Origin: Shewanella livingstonensis
GTDB taxonomy: Bacteria; Pseudomonadota; Gammaproteobacteria; Enterobacterales; Shewanellaceae
DNA: 64,000 nucleotides
Direction of reading: 5' to 3'
Assembly (NCBI RefSeq): GCF_003855395.1
Contig: NZ_CP034015.1
Coordinates: forward strand, 1,870,001-1,934,000
In this document: in pieces, positions 29,497 through 39,031 of the stretch
Numbering within the stretch: the first letter of the stretch is position 1
Layout of the letters: each line of letters starts with the position of its first letter
The notes under the pieces: model-generated
What the model saw: only the letters and a program-made list of their open reading frames with translations
The model's database searches: none
What the model was told of the DNA's origin: nothing
Translations under genes and position numbers: made by a program

Positions 29497-30282
29497 TTAG
29501 CGCTTTTGCATAAATTGACTTTGTTCTTGAATCAGTCGCTGGGTATATTCATGTTGTGGTGAAGTAAACAAGGCTTCTGTAGTGGATTTTTCAACCATAA
29601 TACCATTTTGCAGCACCATGATTTTATCACTTACATGACGGATAATATTCAGATTATGGGATACAAAAATATACGATAACCCCATTTCTTTTTGCAGCTT
29701 TAATAACAAATTAATAATCTGAGAGCGGACCGATAAATCTAATGCAGTTAGTGCTTCATCTGCAATAATAATTTTAGGGTTAAGCATTAAAGCACGTGCA
29801 ACAGCGACACGTTGTTTTTGGCCTTCTGAAATCATATGCGGATAAAACTCAGCATGTTCGGGTAATAAACCGACTTTTCTTAAGGTTTCTATTACCAATG
29901 TTTTTCGTTCCGTTGAACTCAACTGGGTATTAAACCGTAATGGCTCTTTAAGCAAGTTACCAATCGATAAGCGTGGATTAAGTGAAGTAGTAGGATCCTG
30001 GAAAATCATCCTAATTAATCGACAACGTTGTTTTAAATTATGTGTTTCTAAAGCTTCACCTTCAAAAAATATCTCGCCGCCACTTCGTTGTTCCGCTCCC
30101 ACTAAAATTCGAGCAAGGGTACTTTTACCCGATCCAACGGTGCCCACTATAGCCAAAGTTTCACCACGACCGAGTTCAAATGAAACCGGAGAGAGTGCTT
30201 GATAATATTGAGGTTTAAAATGCTTGTAACCGGTTAAGTATTGTTTACTTAAGTCGGTGACTTTAAGCAATGGCGTCGTCAT
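29497..30282 (-). CDS. sapF: Peptide ABC importer ATPase SapF
   Basis: A 261-residue ABC ATPase (E. coli SapF 268). Walker A GTVGSGKS is intact, the signature is ISEGQKQR, and Walker B is IIIADEALTALD. Partner of SapD on the SapBC permease in the inner membrane. ATG 30282 (MTTPLLKVTDLSK) overlaps the end of sapD by 20 bases; the longer frame to 30342 lies inside sapD. Last gene of sapABCDF. Confidence 0.93.
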   Translation of the reverse strand: MTTPLLKVTDLSKQYLTGYKHFKPQYYQALSPVSFELGRGETLAIVGTVGSGKSTLARILVGAEQRSGGEIFFEGEALETHNLKQRCRLIRMIFQDPTTSLNPRLSIGNLLKEPLRFNTQLSSTERKTLVIETLRKVGLLPEHAEFYPHMISEGQKQRVAVARALMLNPKIIIADEALTALDLSVRSQIINLLLKLQKEMGLSYIFVSHNLNIIRHVSDKIMVLQNGIMVEKSTTEALFTSPQHEYTQRLIQEQSQFMQKR

Positions 30283-31270
30283 CTTCTTGCTCACTTTGGT
30301 AAGGGAAATGGCAGGCAAAATAGCGGTCTTTAATATGTTCAAGATTAGGCTGTTTCACACATTTTCGTTGCGCTTCAGGGCAGCGAGGGCCTAGTCGACA
30401 ACCCGCGGGTAAATGCTGTAGCGAAGGCGAAGAGCCTTGCAGTGTGGGTAAGTTAGCTTTGTGGCGCATTTTTTCAGTATGGTCAGGTAAGTTTTTTAAT
30501 AATGCCCGTGTGTAAGGATGATATGGCATTGCTACCATTTCGGTAACAGGCCCAGACTCCATCACCTGACCACTGTACAAAATGGTTAAGTTATCACACC
30601 AATGCACCATGGTTTCAAGTTCATGGCTCACCAATAAAATAGACACATTTTGCAGTTGATTGAGTTGTGACAATAATCTAAAAATTTGCGCTTGGGTATT
30701 GAGCTCCATAGAGTTGGTTGGCTCATCGGCGATCAGCAGTTTGGGATGATTTGCCACGGCCATAGCGATCATCACTTTTTGACATTCGCCTTCAGATAAT
30801 TCCCATGGATAACACTTCATCAACAGTTTGGGTTTTTTAATGCCTACTTTGTGAAGCCATTTTTGAGCGTTTAAATAGGTCGCATGTCCACGGCGCCAAA
30901 AAGGGATATTTTTGTTGGGCACCATCGCTTCAATTAATTGACTACCAATGGTTTTTACCGGATCTAAACTGCCAGATGGGTCTTGAAAAATCATCGCCAT
31001 TTCACTACCCATTAGGCAGCGGCGTTGCTTGGCACTCATTTCTAATAAGTTTTTTCCATCCCACATCATACGGTCAGCAATAATATTCCAATTAGGACCC
31101 AATACCCCTAAAATGGCTTTAGCCAACAAGCTACGTCCTGAGCCTGATTCACCCACTAGTCCATGGATTTCTCCAGGATTGATGGTCAAACTGACTTTTT
31201 CGAGCACTTTCACTGTGCCCTCTGGCGTATCTAATTCAATGGTGAGATTACGAATATCGAGTAAAGGCAT
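30263..31270 (-). CDS. sapD: Peptide ABC importer ATPase SapD, Walker A Lys replaced by Arg
   Basis: A 335-residue oligopeptide-type ABC ATPase with the C-terminal cysteine-rich OppD/F tail (GCRLGPRCPEAQRKC). The P-loop reads GESGSGRS at 40-47, so the invariant lysine is Arg46 (codon CGT at 31133-31135); the signature is LSEGE and Walker B LLIADEPTNSM. Nucleotide hydrolysis at this site is probably weak. Three bases separate it from sapC. In E. coli SapD also supports Trk potassium uptake (established), which may not need hydrolysis. Confidence 0.93.
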   Translation of the reverse strand: MPLLDIRNLTIELDTPEGTVKVLEKVSLTINPGEIHGLVGESGSGRSLLAKAILGVLGPNWNIIADRMMWDGKNLLEMSAKQRRCLMGSEMAMIFQDPSGSLDPVKTIGSQLIEAMVPNKNIPFWRRGHATYLNAQKWLHKVGIKKPKLLMKCYPWELSEGECQKVMIAMAVANHPKLLIADEPTNSMELNTQAQIFRLLSQLNQLQNVSILLVSHELETMVHWCDNLTILYSGQVMESGPVTEMVAMPYHPYTRALLKNLPDHTEKMRHKANLPTLQGSSPSLQHLPAGCRLGPRCPEAQRKCVKQPNLEHIKDRYFACHFPYQSEQEDDDAIA

Positions 31271-31273
31271 AGG

Positions 31274-32164
31274 TTAGTTTCTTATCGGTGCAAGCGCAGA
31301 ACGTAAACCATCGCCGACTAAGTTGACCGACAACACGGTAAACAAAATCGCGATACCTGGGATAGTTACGGTCCAAGGTGCAAGCAATAAATTATCAAGC
31401 CCTTGTGCAACCATAGCACCCCATTCTGGACTCGGTGCCTGAGCACCAAGGTTTAAAAATCCTAGTGCGGCAATATCGAGTATCGCTGCTGATATCGCCA
31501 TAGTGACCTGAATAATCACCACATCCCACACGTTGGGCATAATCACATACCAAAAAATTTGTAATGAGTTGGCACCATCTAATTTGGCTGCGGTAACATA
31601 TTCTTTTTGTAATTCTTCATGGACGGCTAAATGGATAGCGCGAACAAATTGTGGCACCATCGCAATCCCGACACCCCAAAACACATTATTAAGTCCAGGT
31701 CCCATGACTGCGACCACCAAAATAGCCATTAATAACGATGGGATAGACAATAATGCATCTAACAAATGGCTCAACACACTCGACTTAATGCCGCGCATCA
31801 TTCCTGAAAGCGAACCGATAATAAAACCGAAAAATAATGATGCAGCAACAATCAGTAATGACATGCCAAAGGTTAATTGCACGCCATGCAAAATACGGCT
31901 AAAAATGTCTCGCCCCAGATCGTCGGTTCCTAGGAAGTGTTCTACTGTGCCAGCAGGATCCCAAGAAGGCGGCAGAAGTAATACCTGCTGGTCCTGCATC
32001 TCGGCTGAATATGGCGCAATGAGCGGGGCAAAAATAGTCAGGATCAATAAAAAAATTACTGCCCATAAACCTATGACTGCAAATGGATTTGCTGAAAATG
32101 TTTGCCACATTCGCCATGAAGGGGAGGCTATATGGTCTTCTTGGTATATTTTAATTCGAGGCAT
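31274..32164 (-). CDS. sapC: Peptide ABC importer permease SapC
   Basis: A 296-residue DppC/OppC-type permease with five to six membrane segments and the loop AAKLDGANSLQIFWYVIMPN that docks the ATPases. It overlaps the end of sapB by 14 bases. E. coli SapC is also 296 residues. Together with SapB it forms the membrane channel of the Sap peptide importer. Confidence 0.93.
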   Translation of the reverse strand: MPRIKIYQEDHIASPSWRMWQTFSANPFAVIGLWAVIFLLILTIFAPLIAPYSAEMQDQQVLLLPPSWDPAGTVEHFLGTDDLGRDIFSRILHGVQLTFGMSLLIVAASLFFGFIIGSLSGMMRGIKSSVLSHLLDALLSIPSLLMAILVVAVMGPGLNNVFWGVGIAMVPQFVRAIHLAVHEELQKEYVTAAKLDGANSLQIFWYVIMPNVWDVVIIQVTMAISAAILDIAALGFLNLGAQAPSPEWGAMVAQGLDNLLLAPWTVTIPGIAILFTVLSVNLVGDGLRSALAPIRN

Positions 32165-33182
32165 ACAATTCCTTTCTGCTCATTGGGTTGATTGCTGTAT
32201 GCAGTAAATCAATCAAAATACTTAAGAAAATAATTAACAATGAAACAGATAAAATACCCGCCTGGATAACAGTATAGTCGCGTTGATAAATGCCCGACAC
32301 TAACCAACTGCCAACACCTGGCCACGAAAAAATAACTTCAACTACAATGCCATAGCTTGCGAATGAGCCTAGCATTAAGCCAATACTTTTTATGACCGGA
32401 ATTAAGGCATTGGGCAATACATGGCGAAATAAAATTTTAGCAGTGTGCAAACCTCGGGCTTCAGCAGCGCGAATATAAGTTTGATTCATTACATTTAAAA
32501 TGGCTTGTCGAGTGATCCTTACGACTAAAGTAAAGGGCAGTACCGCTAAGGTCACAGCGGGTAATATTAAGTGCAACAACGCATCATGAAATGCTGGGAT
32601 TCGGTACGTTGATTCGGATAATAAGGTGTCTATTAGCATAAACCCTGTCACCGGCTCAATTTCATAAAGTAGATTAATTTGGCCTGAAATGGGTAGCCAG
32701 CCAAGATTAACTCCAAACCACATGGACAAGGTTAAGCCAAGCCAAAATACCGGAATAGAATAGCCTGTTAACGTCACGGCTAAAATACTATTTTGCAGTG
32801 CTTTGTTAGTGCTTAAGGCCGCTAGAATACCTATAGGTACGCCAAAGAACACCGCAATAAAACCCGAGAATAACGATAATTCAAAAGAGGCTGGCAATAC
32901 GGCTTCCAATTCTTCTAATACTTCTTGCTGTGAGTTACTGGATATACCGAAATTACCTGATAATCGTTGGCGTAAGTAAGCCGTAAACTGCAGGAATTGG
33001 TTGTCGTGTAGTTGATAATCTTTTTCAATTTGCTGTTGTTGTTCAACCGTTGGATACTGGACCCCTGATAATGAATACGCTTTACTGACCGGAAATTGTC
33101 CCGACGCCATAAATAGTACGGCTATCATTATGAGTGATGTTGCCATAAACAGGGTTATGCGACTAAAAAGGTAACGCCACAT
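32151..33182 (-). CDS. sapB: Peptide ABC importer permease SapB
   Basis: A 343-residue DppB/OppB-type permease (E. coli SapB 321) with an N-terminal membrane helix, a periplasmic segment and the EAA loop RAAEARGLHTAKILFRHVLPN. Its ATG directly follows the sapA TAA with no gap, so the two are translationally coupled. Confidence 0.93.
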   Translation of the reverse strand: MWRYLFSRITLFMATSLIMIAVLFMASGQFPVSKAYSLSGVQYPTVEQQQQIEKDYQLHDNQFLQFTAYLRQRLSGNFGISSNSQQEVLEELEAVLPASFELSLFSGFIAVFFGVPIGILAALSTNKALQNSILAVTLTGYSIPVFWLGLTLSMWFGVNLGWLPISGQINLLYEIEPVTGFMLIDTLLSESTYRIPAFHDALLHLILPAVTLAVLPFTLVVRITRQAILNVMNQTYIRAAEARGLHTAKILFRHVLPNALIPVIKSIGLMLGSFASYGIVVEVIFSWPGVGSWLVSGIYQRDYTVIQAGILSVSLLIIFLSILIDLLHTAINPMSRKELYASN

Positions 33183-34808
33183 TTATTCACTTCCCTCTAT
33201 TGTTTGGGTTGTTTTGGCAAAAGAAATACCGCCATAAGGTCTAATTTGCATGGTAGTGATATTACTCTTTTTTAACACTACCTTTTTAGCGTGTGCGAGC
33301 GTTACCAATGGAACTTGATCGCTAATAATGGCTTCGGCTGATTGGTAAAACGCTTTGCGCTCTGGCTGGGTAGATACACTTTGGGCTTGCGATAATAGAT
33401 GTTCAAAGTCTTTCTGGCACCAACGTGAACGATTATTGTTAGAGGCTAAAGCTGCGCAGCTTAATAGTGGAGTAAAAAAGTTATCCGGGTCGCTATTGTC
33501 GGCATTCCAACCAATGAGAACTGAATCATAATTAGATCTAGCCAACTTCTGCGTGAATACACTCCAATCATAGCTAATGATATTCAGTTTAACGCCAATA
33601 CGTGCTAAATCAGCCTGGATAAGTTCTGCTGTTTTTAGTGCGCTGGGGTTATAAATTCGCGCAACAGGCATGGCCCACACATTAATAGATAAGTTAGACA
33701 CACCAGCTTGTTGCAGTAATGCCATCGCTTTTTCAGGATTATATTCATTCGGCGTTAAATTTTCGCTGTAAGCCCAAGACGCTGGGGGTAAAACACCAGT
33801 CGCTTCGACTGCAGTATCATTATATACCACGTCGAGAATATTATTTTTATCGATAGCATGTGCAAGGGCTCGCCTTACTCGAACATCATCCAGTGGCGGT
33901 TTTTGAGTGTTAAAAGCCCAAAATGCGACGTTGAGTCCAGGTTTAGCATCAACAATAATATCTTTATGTTGGTTAAGCACGGCTAACTCGCCAGCTTTAG
34001 GCAGTGCAGAAACACTGCAGTCACCGGTAATTAACTTAGCAATGCGCGCAGTACTTCTTGGGGTAATATCAAACACTAATTGATCAATTTCGACCGTTGG
34101 GCCCCAATAAACTGGATTCTTTTTATAACGAATATATTCATTTTTTACATATTGGCTCAGCTGAAAAGGGCCTGTGCCAACAGCGTAATAATCAATATCT
34201 TCAGGAGTGCCTTGAGCTAAAAGTTGATAGCCATATTCTGCTGATAACACAACAGCAAAATCAGTGGCAAGATTAGATAAAAAAGAGGCGTCTTTACGCA
34301 CTAAATGAAAGATAACTTGGTAATCATTTACTTTTTCAATATAACCAATTAAATCAGAAAAACCAATGCTTTGAAAAAATGGGTAACCGGTTCGACTGAC
34401 TAGATGATAGGGATGTAATGGATCAATAATGCGATTAAAGGAAAACAATATATCATCGGCATTAAAATCTCTTGTAGGAGTAAAATGGCGTGTTTTATGA
34501 AAACTCACATGTTCACGCAAGGTAAATTGATAACTTAACCCATCATCAGATACCTGCCACGATGTTGCTAAACCCGGTGTCATACTGGCTTTTTCTTGGC
34601 TGTAATTGACTAATCGGCTGTAAATTTGATGAGAAGTAGCATCTATAGTGGTACCCGATGTGACAAGTTGTGGATTAAAACTTTCGGGGTTACCTTCACT
34701 GCAGTACACAAGGCCAGAAGGCAATTGTGCCTGTCCACATGCCGCCAACATGATGCTGGCGAGACATAAAGACATCAGTTCATAGCAGCGTTTTACTATA
34801 ACAGGCAT
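33183..34808 (-). CDS. sapA: Peptide-binding lipoprotein SapA
   Basis: A 541-residue SBP_bac_5 protein, with a lipobox LAAC at Cys24 and the family pattern VYCSEGNPESFNPQL near the mature N-terminus. It delivers peptides to SapBC; in enterics the Sap system is linked to antimicrobial-peptide resistance and putrescine export (family knowledge). Lipidation differs from the soluble periplasmic enteric SapA. First gene of sapABCDF; it starts 83 bases after the pspF stop, on the same strand. Confidence 0.92.
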   Translation of the reverse strand: MPVIVKRCYELMSLCLASIMLAACGQAQLPSGLVYCSEGNPESFNPQLVTSGTTIDATSHQIYSRLVNYSQEKASMTPGLATSWQVSDDGLSYQFTLREHVSFHKTRHFTPTRDFNADDILFSFNRIIDPLHPYHLVSRTGYPFFQSIGFSDLIGYIEKVNDYQVIFHLVRKDASFLSNLATDFAVVLSAEYGYQLLAQGTPEDIDYYAVGTGPFQLSQYVKNEYIRYKKNPVYWGPTVEIDQLVFDITPRSTARIAKLITGDCSVSALPKAGELAVLNQHKDIIVDAKPGLNVAFWAFNTQKPPLDDVRVRRALAHAIDKNNILDVVYNDTAVEATGVLPPASWAYSENLTPNEYNPEKAMALLQQAGVSNLSINVWAMPVARIYNPSALKTAELIQADLARIGVKLNIISYDWSVFTQKLARSNYDSVLIGWNADNSDPDNFFTPLLSCAALASNNNRSRWCQKDFEHLLSQAQSVSTQPERKAFYQSAEAIISDQVPLVTLAHAKKVVLKKSNITTMQIRPYGGISFAKTTQTIEGSE

Positions 34809-34891
34809 AGTGTGATCATATTTTATCGATTTTGAGAGTGCATTTTAACAGTGTTCATTGCATTGGGGCAATGAGCATCTCCAAGCTTCAT

Positions 34892-35971
34892 TCAGCTCTT
34901 GTCGAGTAAGTTGTATTTTTTTAAAATACCTCGGAGCTGATGATAGCTTAAGCCTAATAAATCGGCGGTCTTTTTCTGATTATATTGACCTTCTGCTAAT
35001 GCGCGTTGCAATAATTCTATTTCACTGTTTTCTGTGTATTCTTTAAAATCTATTGGAAATTCGATGCTACTAAGTATCGTTAATGTCTCTACTTTAGTAT
35101 TGGACTCAATAGGCTCAGTCATCGGGATGGAGACATTTTCAAGCTGATTATATTGACGTTCGCGGGTTTTGACTCTGTTTACAGGCCGATAAGGCGATGC
35201 AAAAGGATCTAAAATAATATGATCAATCTCTTGGCCATCAGCGCCTTCACGGTAAACACTTCGCTCGACGACATTTTTCAATTCTCGGATATTTCCTGGC
35301 CAGCTGTGCATCATTAATTGCTCAATCGCTAACGGACTAAAACCACTAAAATATTCCAGTGATAGTTGTCTTGCCATGCTAATCGCAAAATGTTCTGCTA
35401 ATGGCATAATGTCTTCGGTTCTATGTCTTAATGGTGGCAAGGTGATCACATCAAAGGCTAAACGGTCGAGTAAATCAGCTCGAAATTCACCATTATCAGC
35501 CAAGGTAGGTAAATCTTCATTAGCAGCACAAATAAGTCGAACATCAGATTGAACCGTTTTACTGCCACCGACCCGTTCAAATTCACCGTACTCTATAACG
35601 CGTAATAGCTTTTCTTGGATTAATCCAGAGGTGTTAGCCAGCTCATCTAAAAACAGTGTTCCACCATCGGCACGCTCAAAACGGCCTTCGTGTCGTCCTT
35701 TTGCACCCGTAAATGCACCTGACTCATGGCCAAAGAGTTCACTTTCGAGTAAGTTTTCACTTAATGAAGAACAATTGAGTTTAATAAAACTTTGATCCCA
35801 ACGAGGGGATAAGTAATGAAGCCGTTCGGCTATTAATTCTTTACCCGTGCCGCGCTCACCAATAATGAGCACCGGCTTGGATAATGGCGCAACTTTAGAC
35901 ACATGTTCTAATACTTCAAGCAGTGCATTAGATTGGCCGATAAGATTATCTTGCTGGAATTGTTTGCTCAC
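34892..35971 (-). CDS. pspF: Psp operon transcriptional activator PspF
   Basis: A 359-residue sigma-54 activator without receiver domain. Walker A GERGTGKE is at 39-46, the sigma-54 contact loop GAFTGA at 85-90, Walker B GTLFLDE at 104-110, and a Fis-type helix-turn-helix at the C-terminus (KKTADLLGLSYHQLRGILKK). It is about 30 residues longer than E. coli PspF, the extra lying in the linker between AAA+ domain and HTH (about 260-315). It drives the divergent pspA promoter and is held inactive by PspA. Confidence 0.95.
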   Translation of the reverse strand: MSKQFQQDNLIGQSNALLEVLEHVSKVAPLSKPVLIIGERGTGKELIAERLHYLSPRWDQSFIKLNCSSLSENLLESELFGHESGAFTGAKGRHEGRFERADGGTLFLDELANTSGLIQEKLLRVIEYGEFERVGGSKTVQSDVRLICAANEDLPTLADNGEFRADLLDRLAFDVITLPPLRHRTEDIMPLAEHFAISMARQLSLEYFSGFSPLAIEQLMMHSWPGNIRELKNVVERSVYREGADGQEIDHIILDPFASPYRPVNRVKTRERQYNQLENVSIPMTEPIESNTKVETLTILSSIEFPIDFKEYTENSEIELLQRALAEGQYNQKKTADLLGLSYHQLRGILKKYNLLDKS

Positions 35972-36106
35972 AGTTAGCTTACTCGCAAAATTGTTAGTGA
36001 ATTCGACTAATAATTAGTGAAAATCATGATAAATGGCTTGAGTGTTAAAAGGAAGTAAAAGTTAAATATTTGTTTAACTGTATGATGTTGTTGCATTTGT
36101 TGATGT

Positions 36107-36122
36107 TGGCACGTAATGTGTA
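36107..36122 (+). promoter_or_regulatory. Sigma-54 promoter of pspABC
   Basis: TGGCAC (36107-36112), five bases, then GTGTA (36118-36122), near the TGGCAC-N5-TTGCW consensus. The -24 element is perfect; the -12 element has GT in place of GC. It lies 42 bases before the pspA ATG and divergent from pspF. Confidence 0.65.
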
Positions 36123-36163
36123 ATACCAACTGCGACATCCACGTTAATTTTGAGGAACACATT

Positions 36164-36847
36164 ATGGGAATTTTCTCTCGCTTCGCAGATATCGTTAATT
36201 CTAATATCAGCGCAATACTTGATAAAGCCGAAGATCCAGAAAAAATGGTCCGTCTTATCATTCAAGAAATGGAAGACACCCTTGTTGAAGTACGTTCTAC
36301 CTCCGCTAAAGTATTGGCCGAGAAAAAAGAATTACTTCGCCGAATAGCACGCGTTCAAGAGCAGGTTCAAGATTGGCAAAGTAAAGCAGAGTTAGCATTA
36401 TCGAAAGATCGTGAAGATTTAGCCAAAGCCGCCTTGAGTGAAAAACAAAAAACCGTTGCTTTACTGCAGACGCTTGAAAAAGAACTGCAAGTTGTTGAAG
36501 AGCATGTTGCTCGTTTAAAAGATGAAATCGCGCAGCTTCAAGAAAAATTGAATGATGCTCGTGCCCGTCAAAAAACTATCATTATGCGTAAGCAAACGGC
36601 GACTTCACGCCTTGAAGTCAAAAAGCAGCTTGATTCAAGCAAGATCGATGATGCGATGATGAAGTTTGAACAATACGAACGTCGTGTTGAAGGCCTTGAA
36701 GCACAAGTCGAATCATATGATTTAGGCAAAAAGAATGTTTTAGCTGATGAGTTTGCCGCATTAGAAGCAGAAGACTCTGTAAATGACGAATTAGCAGCAT
36801 TAAAAGCAAAAATGAGTGCAAAAGCACAACCTAAATCTAAAGCGTAA
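36164..36847 (+). CDS. pspA: Phage shock protein A
   Basis: A 227-residue PspA/IM30 protein: an amphipathic N-terminal helix (MGIFSRFADIVNSNISAILD) and then long coiled coil through residue 190. It binds PspF to repress it and, on membrane stress, coats the inner membrane to limit proton leakage. ATG 36164 has TGAGGA at 36151-36156; an earlier in-frame ATG at 36116 overlaps the promoter and is rejected. Confidence 0.96.
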   Translation: MGIFSRFADIVNSNISAILDKAEDPEKMVRLIIQEMEDTLVEVRSTSAKVLAEKKELLRRIARVQEQVQDWQSKAELALSKDREDLAKAALSEKQKTVALLQTLEKELQVVEEHVARLKDEIAQLQEKLNDARARQKTIIMRKQTATSRLEVKKQLDSSKIDDAMMKFEQYERRVEGLEAQVESYDLGKKNVLADEFAALEAEDSVNDELAALKAKMSAKAQPKSKA

Positions 36848-36867
36848 ATTTATTCTAGGGGTGAGTT

Positions 36868-37107
36868 ATGGATATGGATCTTCTTATTGCACCAATTATC
36901 ATCTTTATGGTGGTTGTGGCACCTATCTGGTTGGTTCTTCATTATCGCAGTAAGCGACAAGTGAGCCAGGGACTCACCGAGGAAGAATTTAACCAGCTAA
37001 ATGGTCTAATTGCTAAAGCTGAAAAAATGAGTGGTCGCATCGAAACATTAGAAGCGATTTTGGATACTGAATCACCAGAATGGAGAGCTAAACATGAGCT
37101 CAGCTAA
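36868..37107 (+). CDS. pspB: Phage shock protein B
   Basis: A 79-residue protein with one N-terminal membrane helix (about 6-25) and a charged coiled-coil tail, as in E. coli PspB (74). With PspC it senses envelope stress and releases PspA from PspF. AGGGGTGAG precedes the ATG. It overlaps pspC by 14 bases. Confidence 0.94.
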   Translation: MDMDLLIAPIIIFMVVVAPIWLVLHYRSKRQVSQGLTEEEFNQLNGLIAKAEKMSGRIETLEAILDTESPEWRAKHELS

Positions 37108-37489
37108 TGGTCGTACTCTATACCGCAACCCAAAAGGTGGTAAAGTGGCTGGGGTGTGTTCAGGTCTTGCTGATTACTTTAACTTTGAGACGTGGCTAGT
37201 AAGAGTTATTGCCGTGTCAATATTGTTACTCGGTGGGACCGGGGTTGTGCTGGTTATTTATATCGCCTTATGGATGATATTAGATATTAAGCCACTCAAC
37301 TTAGAACACAAAGAGCAACACAAAGATATTGAAATCAAAAAGAAAGTTTGGCAAGCAGGCGAACCTGCAAAGCAAGCATTGTTTGATGTTAATCGTCAAT
37401 TTAATGGATTAGAAGTCCGATTAAGACGACTCGAAGAACATGTCACATCAGACAATTTTGATCTTAAACGCCAAATCAATAGTCTTTAA
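37094..37489 (+). CDS. pspC: Phage shock protein C
   Basis: A 131-residue PspC-domain protein. The signature YRNPKGGKVAGVCSGLADYF opens it, a membrane helix follows at about 40-65, and a periplasmic or cytoplasmic coiled tail ends it. It partners PspB in stress sensing. No pspD or pspE follows. Confidence 0.95.
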   Translation: MSSANGRTLYRNPKGGKVAGVCSGLADYFNFETWLVRVIAVSILLLGGTGVVLVIYIALWMILDIKPLNLEHKEQHKDIEIKKKVWQAGEPAKQALFDVNRQFNGLEVRLRRLEEHVTSDNFDLKRQINSL

Positions 37490-37499
37490 TTCTTCTAAT

Positions 37500-37523
37500 G
37501 GGCGGTTATCCGCCCTTGTTCTT
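37500..37523 (+). terminator. Weak hairpin between pspC and ycjX
   Basis: GGGCGG-TTAT-CCGCCC followed by TTGTTCTTT. It may end part of the pspABC transcripts, making ycjXF expression lower than pspABC. Confidence 0.5.
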
Positions 37524-37541
37524 TGGGGGCCATCAGCCATC

Positions 37542-38984
37542 ATGAGATTTTTAGATCGTTCCTTATTTCGCATCACTCAAACAGCCCAATCTCTGGTTCA
37601 TCGTAGTACCGACCGTCATGTCCGTTTGGCTGTTACTGGCTTATCTGGTGCCGGTAAAACTGCTTTTATCAGTGGCTTAGTGAACCAGTTATTGCATGCG
37701 GGTAAAAGCGCTAAACAGAATCCTTTACCTTTATGGCAAGTTGCACGTGAAGGTCGATTAATTGCGGTAAACCGGGCGATGCAACCCGATTTAGACATTG
37801 CCAGTTTTGATTATCAAGGCGCAATGAATGCATTAAGCTCATCACCTCCTTATTGGCCTGCTTCAACCAAAAATATTACTGAATTACGTTTGGCCATTAA
37901 GTACCAGCCACAGCAAGGTTTGTTAGCTAAATTAACGGATATTGCAACCTTATACGTCGATATTGTTGATTATCCGGGTGAGTGGTTACTTGATTTACCG
38001 ATGCTGAAACAAGATTTCACTCAATGGTGTTTATCACAACAAATGAATGTGTCATGTTTACGTCATTCACCTTTATTCGCGGAATTTAATCAAGTAGTAG
38101 AACAGTTAGACTTGAGTCAACTCGCTGATGAGCAACAACTTAAGATTATTGCTGACTTATATCAAACCTTGTTGGTGGATTTAGTTCGCCAGCAAGGATT
38201 TTACCACGCCCAACCGGGACGGATGTTACTCCCAGGTGAATATGAAAATACCCCGTTACTGACATTCTTCCCGTTGTTGAGTTTAAGCTCAGTTGAACAT
38301 TCAGAATTATCAGCAAGCTCAAGTGGTTCAAATTATCATGTGCTTAAACGCCGTTATGAGCAGTACGTATCACAAGTTGTTAAGCCCTTTTATCGAGATT
38401 ACTTTTCTCGATTTGATCGCCAGCTAGTGTTAGTCGATTGTTTAAATGCGCTTAATCATGGTCAGGCGCAATTTAATGATATGGGCCGTGCGCTCAACAG
38501 CATTATGGAAAGCTTTCAATTTGGTCAGTCGAGTTTAATAAAGCGCTTGTTCTCACCGCGGATAGATAAAGTATTATTTGCTGCTAGCCAAGTCGATAGA
38601 GTGACCCGTGATCAGCAAAGCCATGTGCTCAGCTTGTTAACTGCCATGTTGCAACAAAGCCAGCATTACGCCAATTTTGAAGGTAGCGAAGTAGAAACCA
38701 TGGCGATAAGTGCGATTAAGGCGACGCAACATGGAATGGTTAATGTTGATGGCGTGCAACAAGAGGTGGTAAAAGGCACTGGCCTTGATGGTAAAAAGGT
38801 GACTGTCTATCCCGGCGATGTGCCAACATCACTACCTGATGTAGAATTTTGGCAACAACAAGGATTTAATTTCAGTGCTTATTTGCCGCCTAATTTGAGC
38901 CATATGGATACAAATAACCCGCAATTTGAACATATTCGTCTCGACCATCTCTTAGAGTTCCTATTGGGCGATAAATTGTCTTAA
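37542..38984 (+). CDS. ycjX: YcjX-family P-loop GTPase-like protein
   Basis: A 480-residue protein (E. coli YcjX 465) with Walker A GLSGAGKT at 33-40 and the family's DIVDYPGEWLLDLP segment. It belongs to the Psp regulon in several bacteria; biochemical role unclear. ATG 37542 is chosen because the longer frame overlaps pspC. Followed by ycjF after 47 bases. Confidence 0.92.
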   Translation: MRFLDRSLFRITQTAQSLVHRSTDRHVRLAVTGLSGAGKTAFISGLVNQLLHAGKSAKQNPLPLWQVAREGRLIAVNRAMQPDLDIASFDYQGAMNALSSSPPYWPASTKNITELRLAIKYQPQQGLLAKLTDIATLYVDIVDYPGEWLLDLPMLKQDFTQWCLSQQMNVSCLRHSPLFAEFNQVVEQLDLSQLADEQQLKIIADLYQTLLVDLVRQQGFYHAQPGRMLLPGEYENTPLLTFFPLLSLSSVEHSELSASSSGSNYHVLKRRYEQYVSQVVKPFYRDYFSRFDRQLVLVDCLNALNHGQAQFNDMGRALNSIMESFQFGQSSLIKRLFSPRIDKVLFAASQVDRVTRDQQSHVLSLLTAMLQQSQHYANFEGSEVETMAISAIKATQHGMVNVDGVQQEVVKGTGLDGKKVTVYPGDVPTSLPDVEFWQQQGFNFSAYLPPNLSHMDTNNPQFEHIRLDHLLEFLLGDKLS

Positions 38985-39031
38985 CAACTTTAATCAGAGT
39001 AATAATTACAGCATTAATGTGAGCATGAGTT

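Noticed and set aside
34858..35046. Plus-strand frame over the end of pspF
   Set aside because: Shadow of the real minus-strand gene.
36007..36265. Minus-strand frames of 84 and 63 codons over the pspA start
   Set aside because: They are antisense to pspA and its promoter and resemble no protein.
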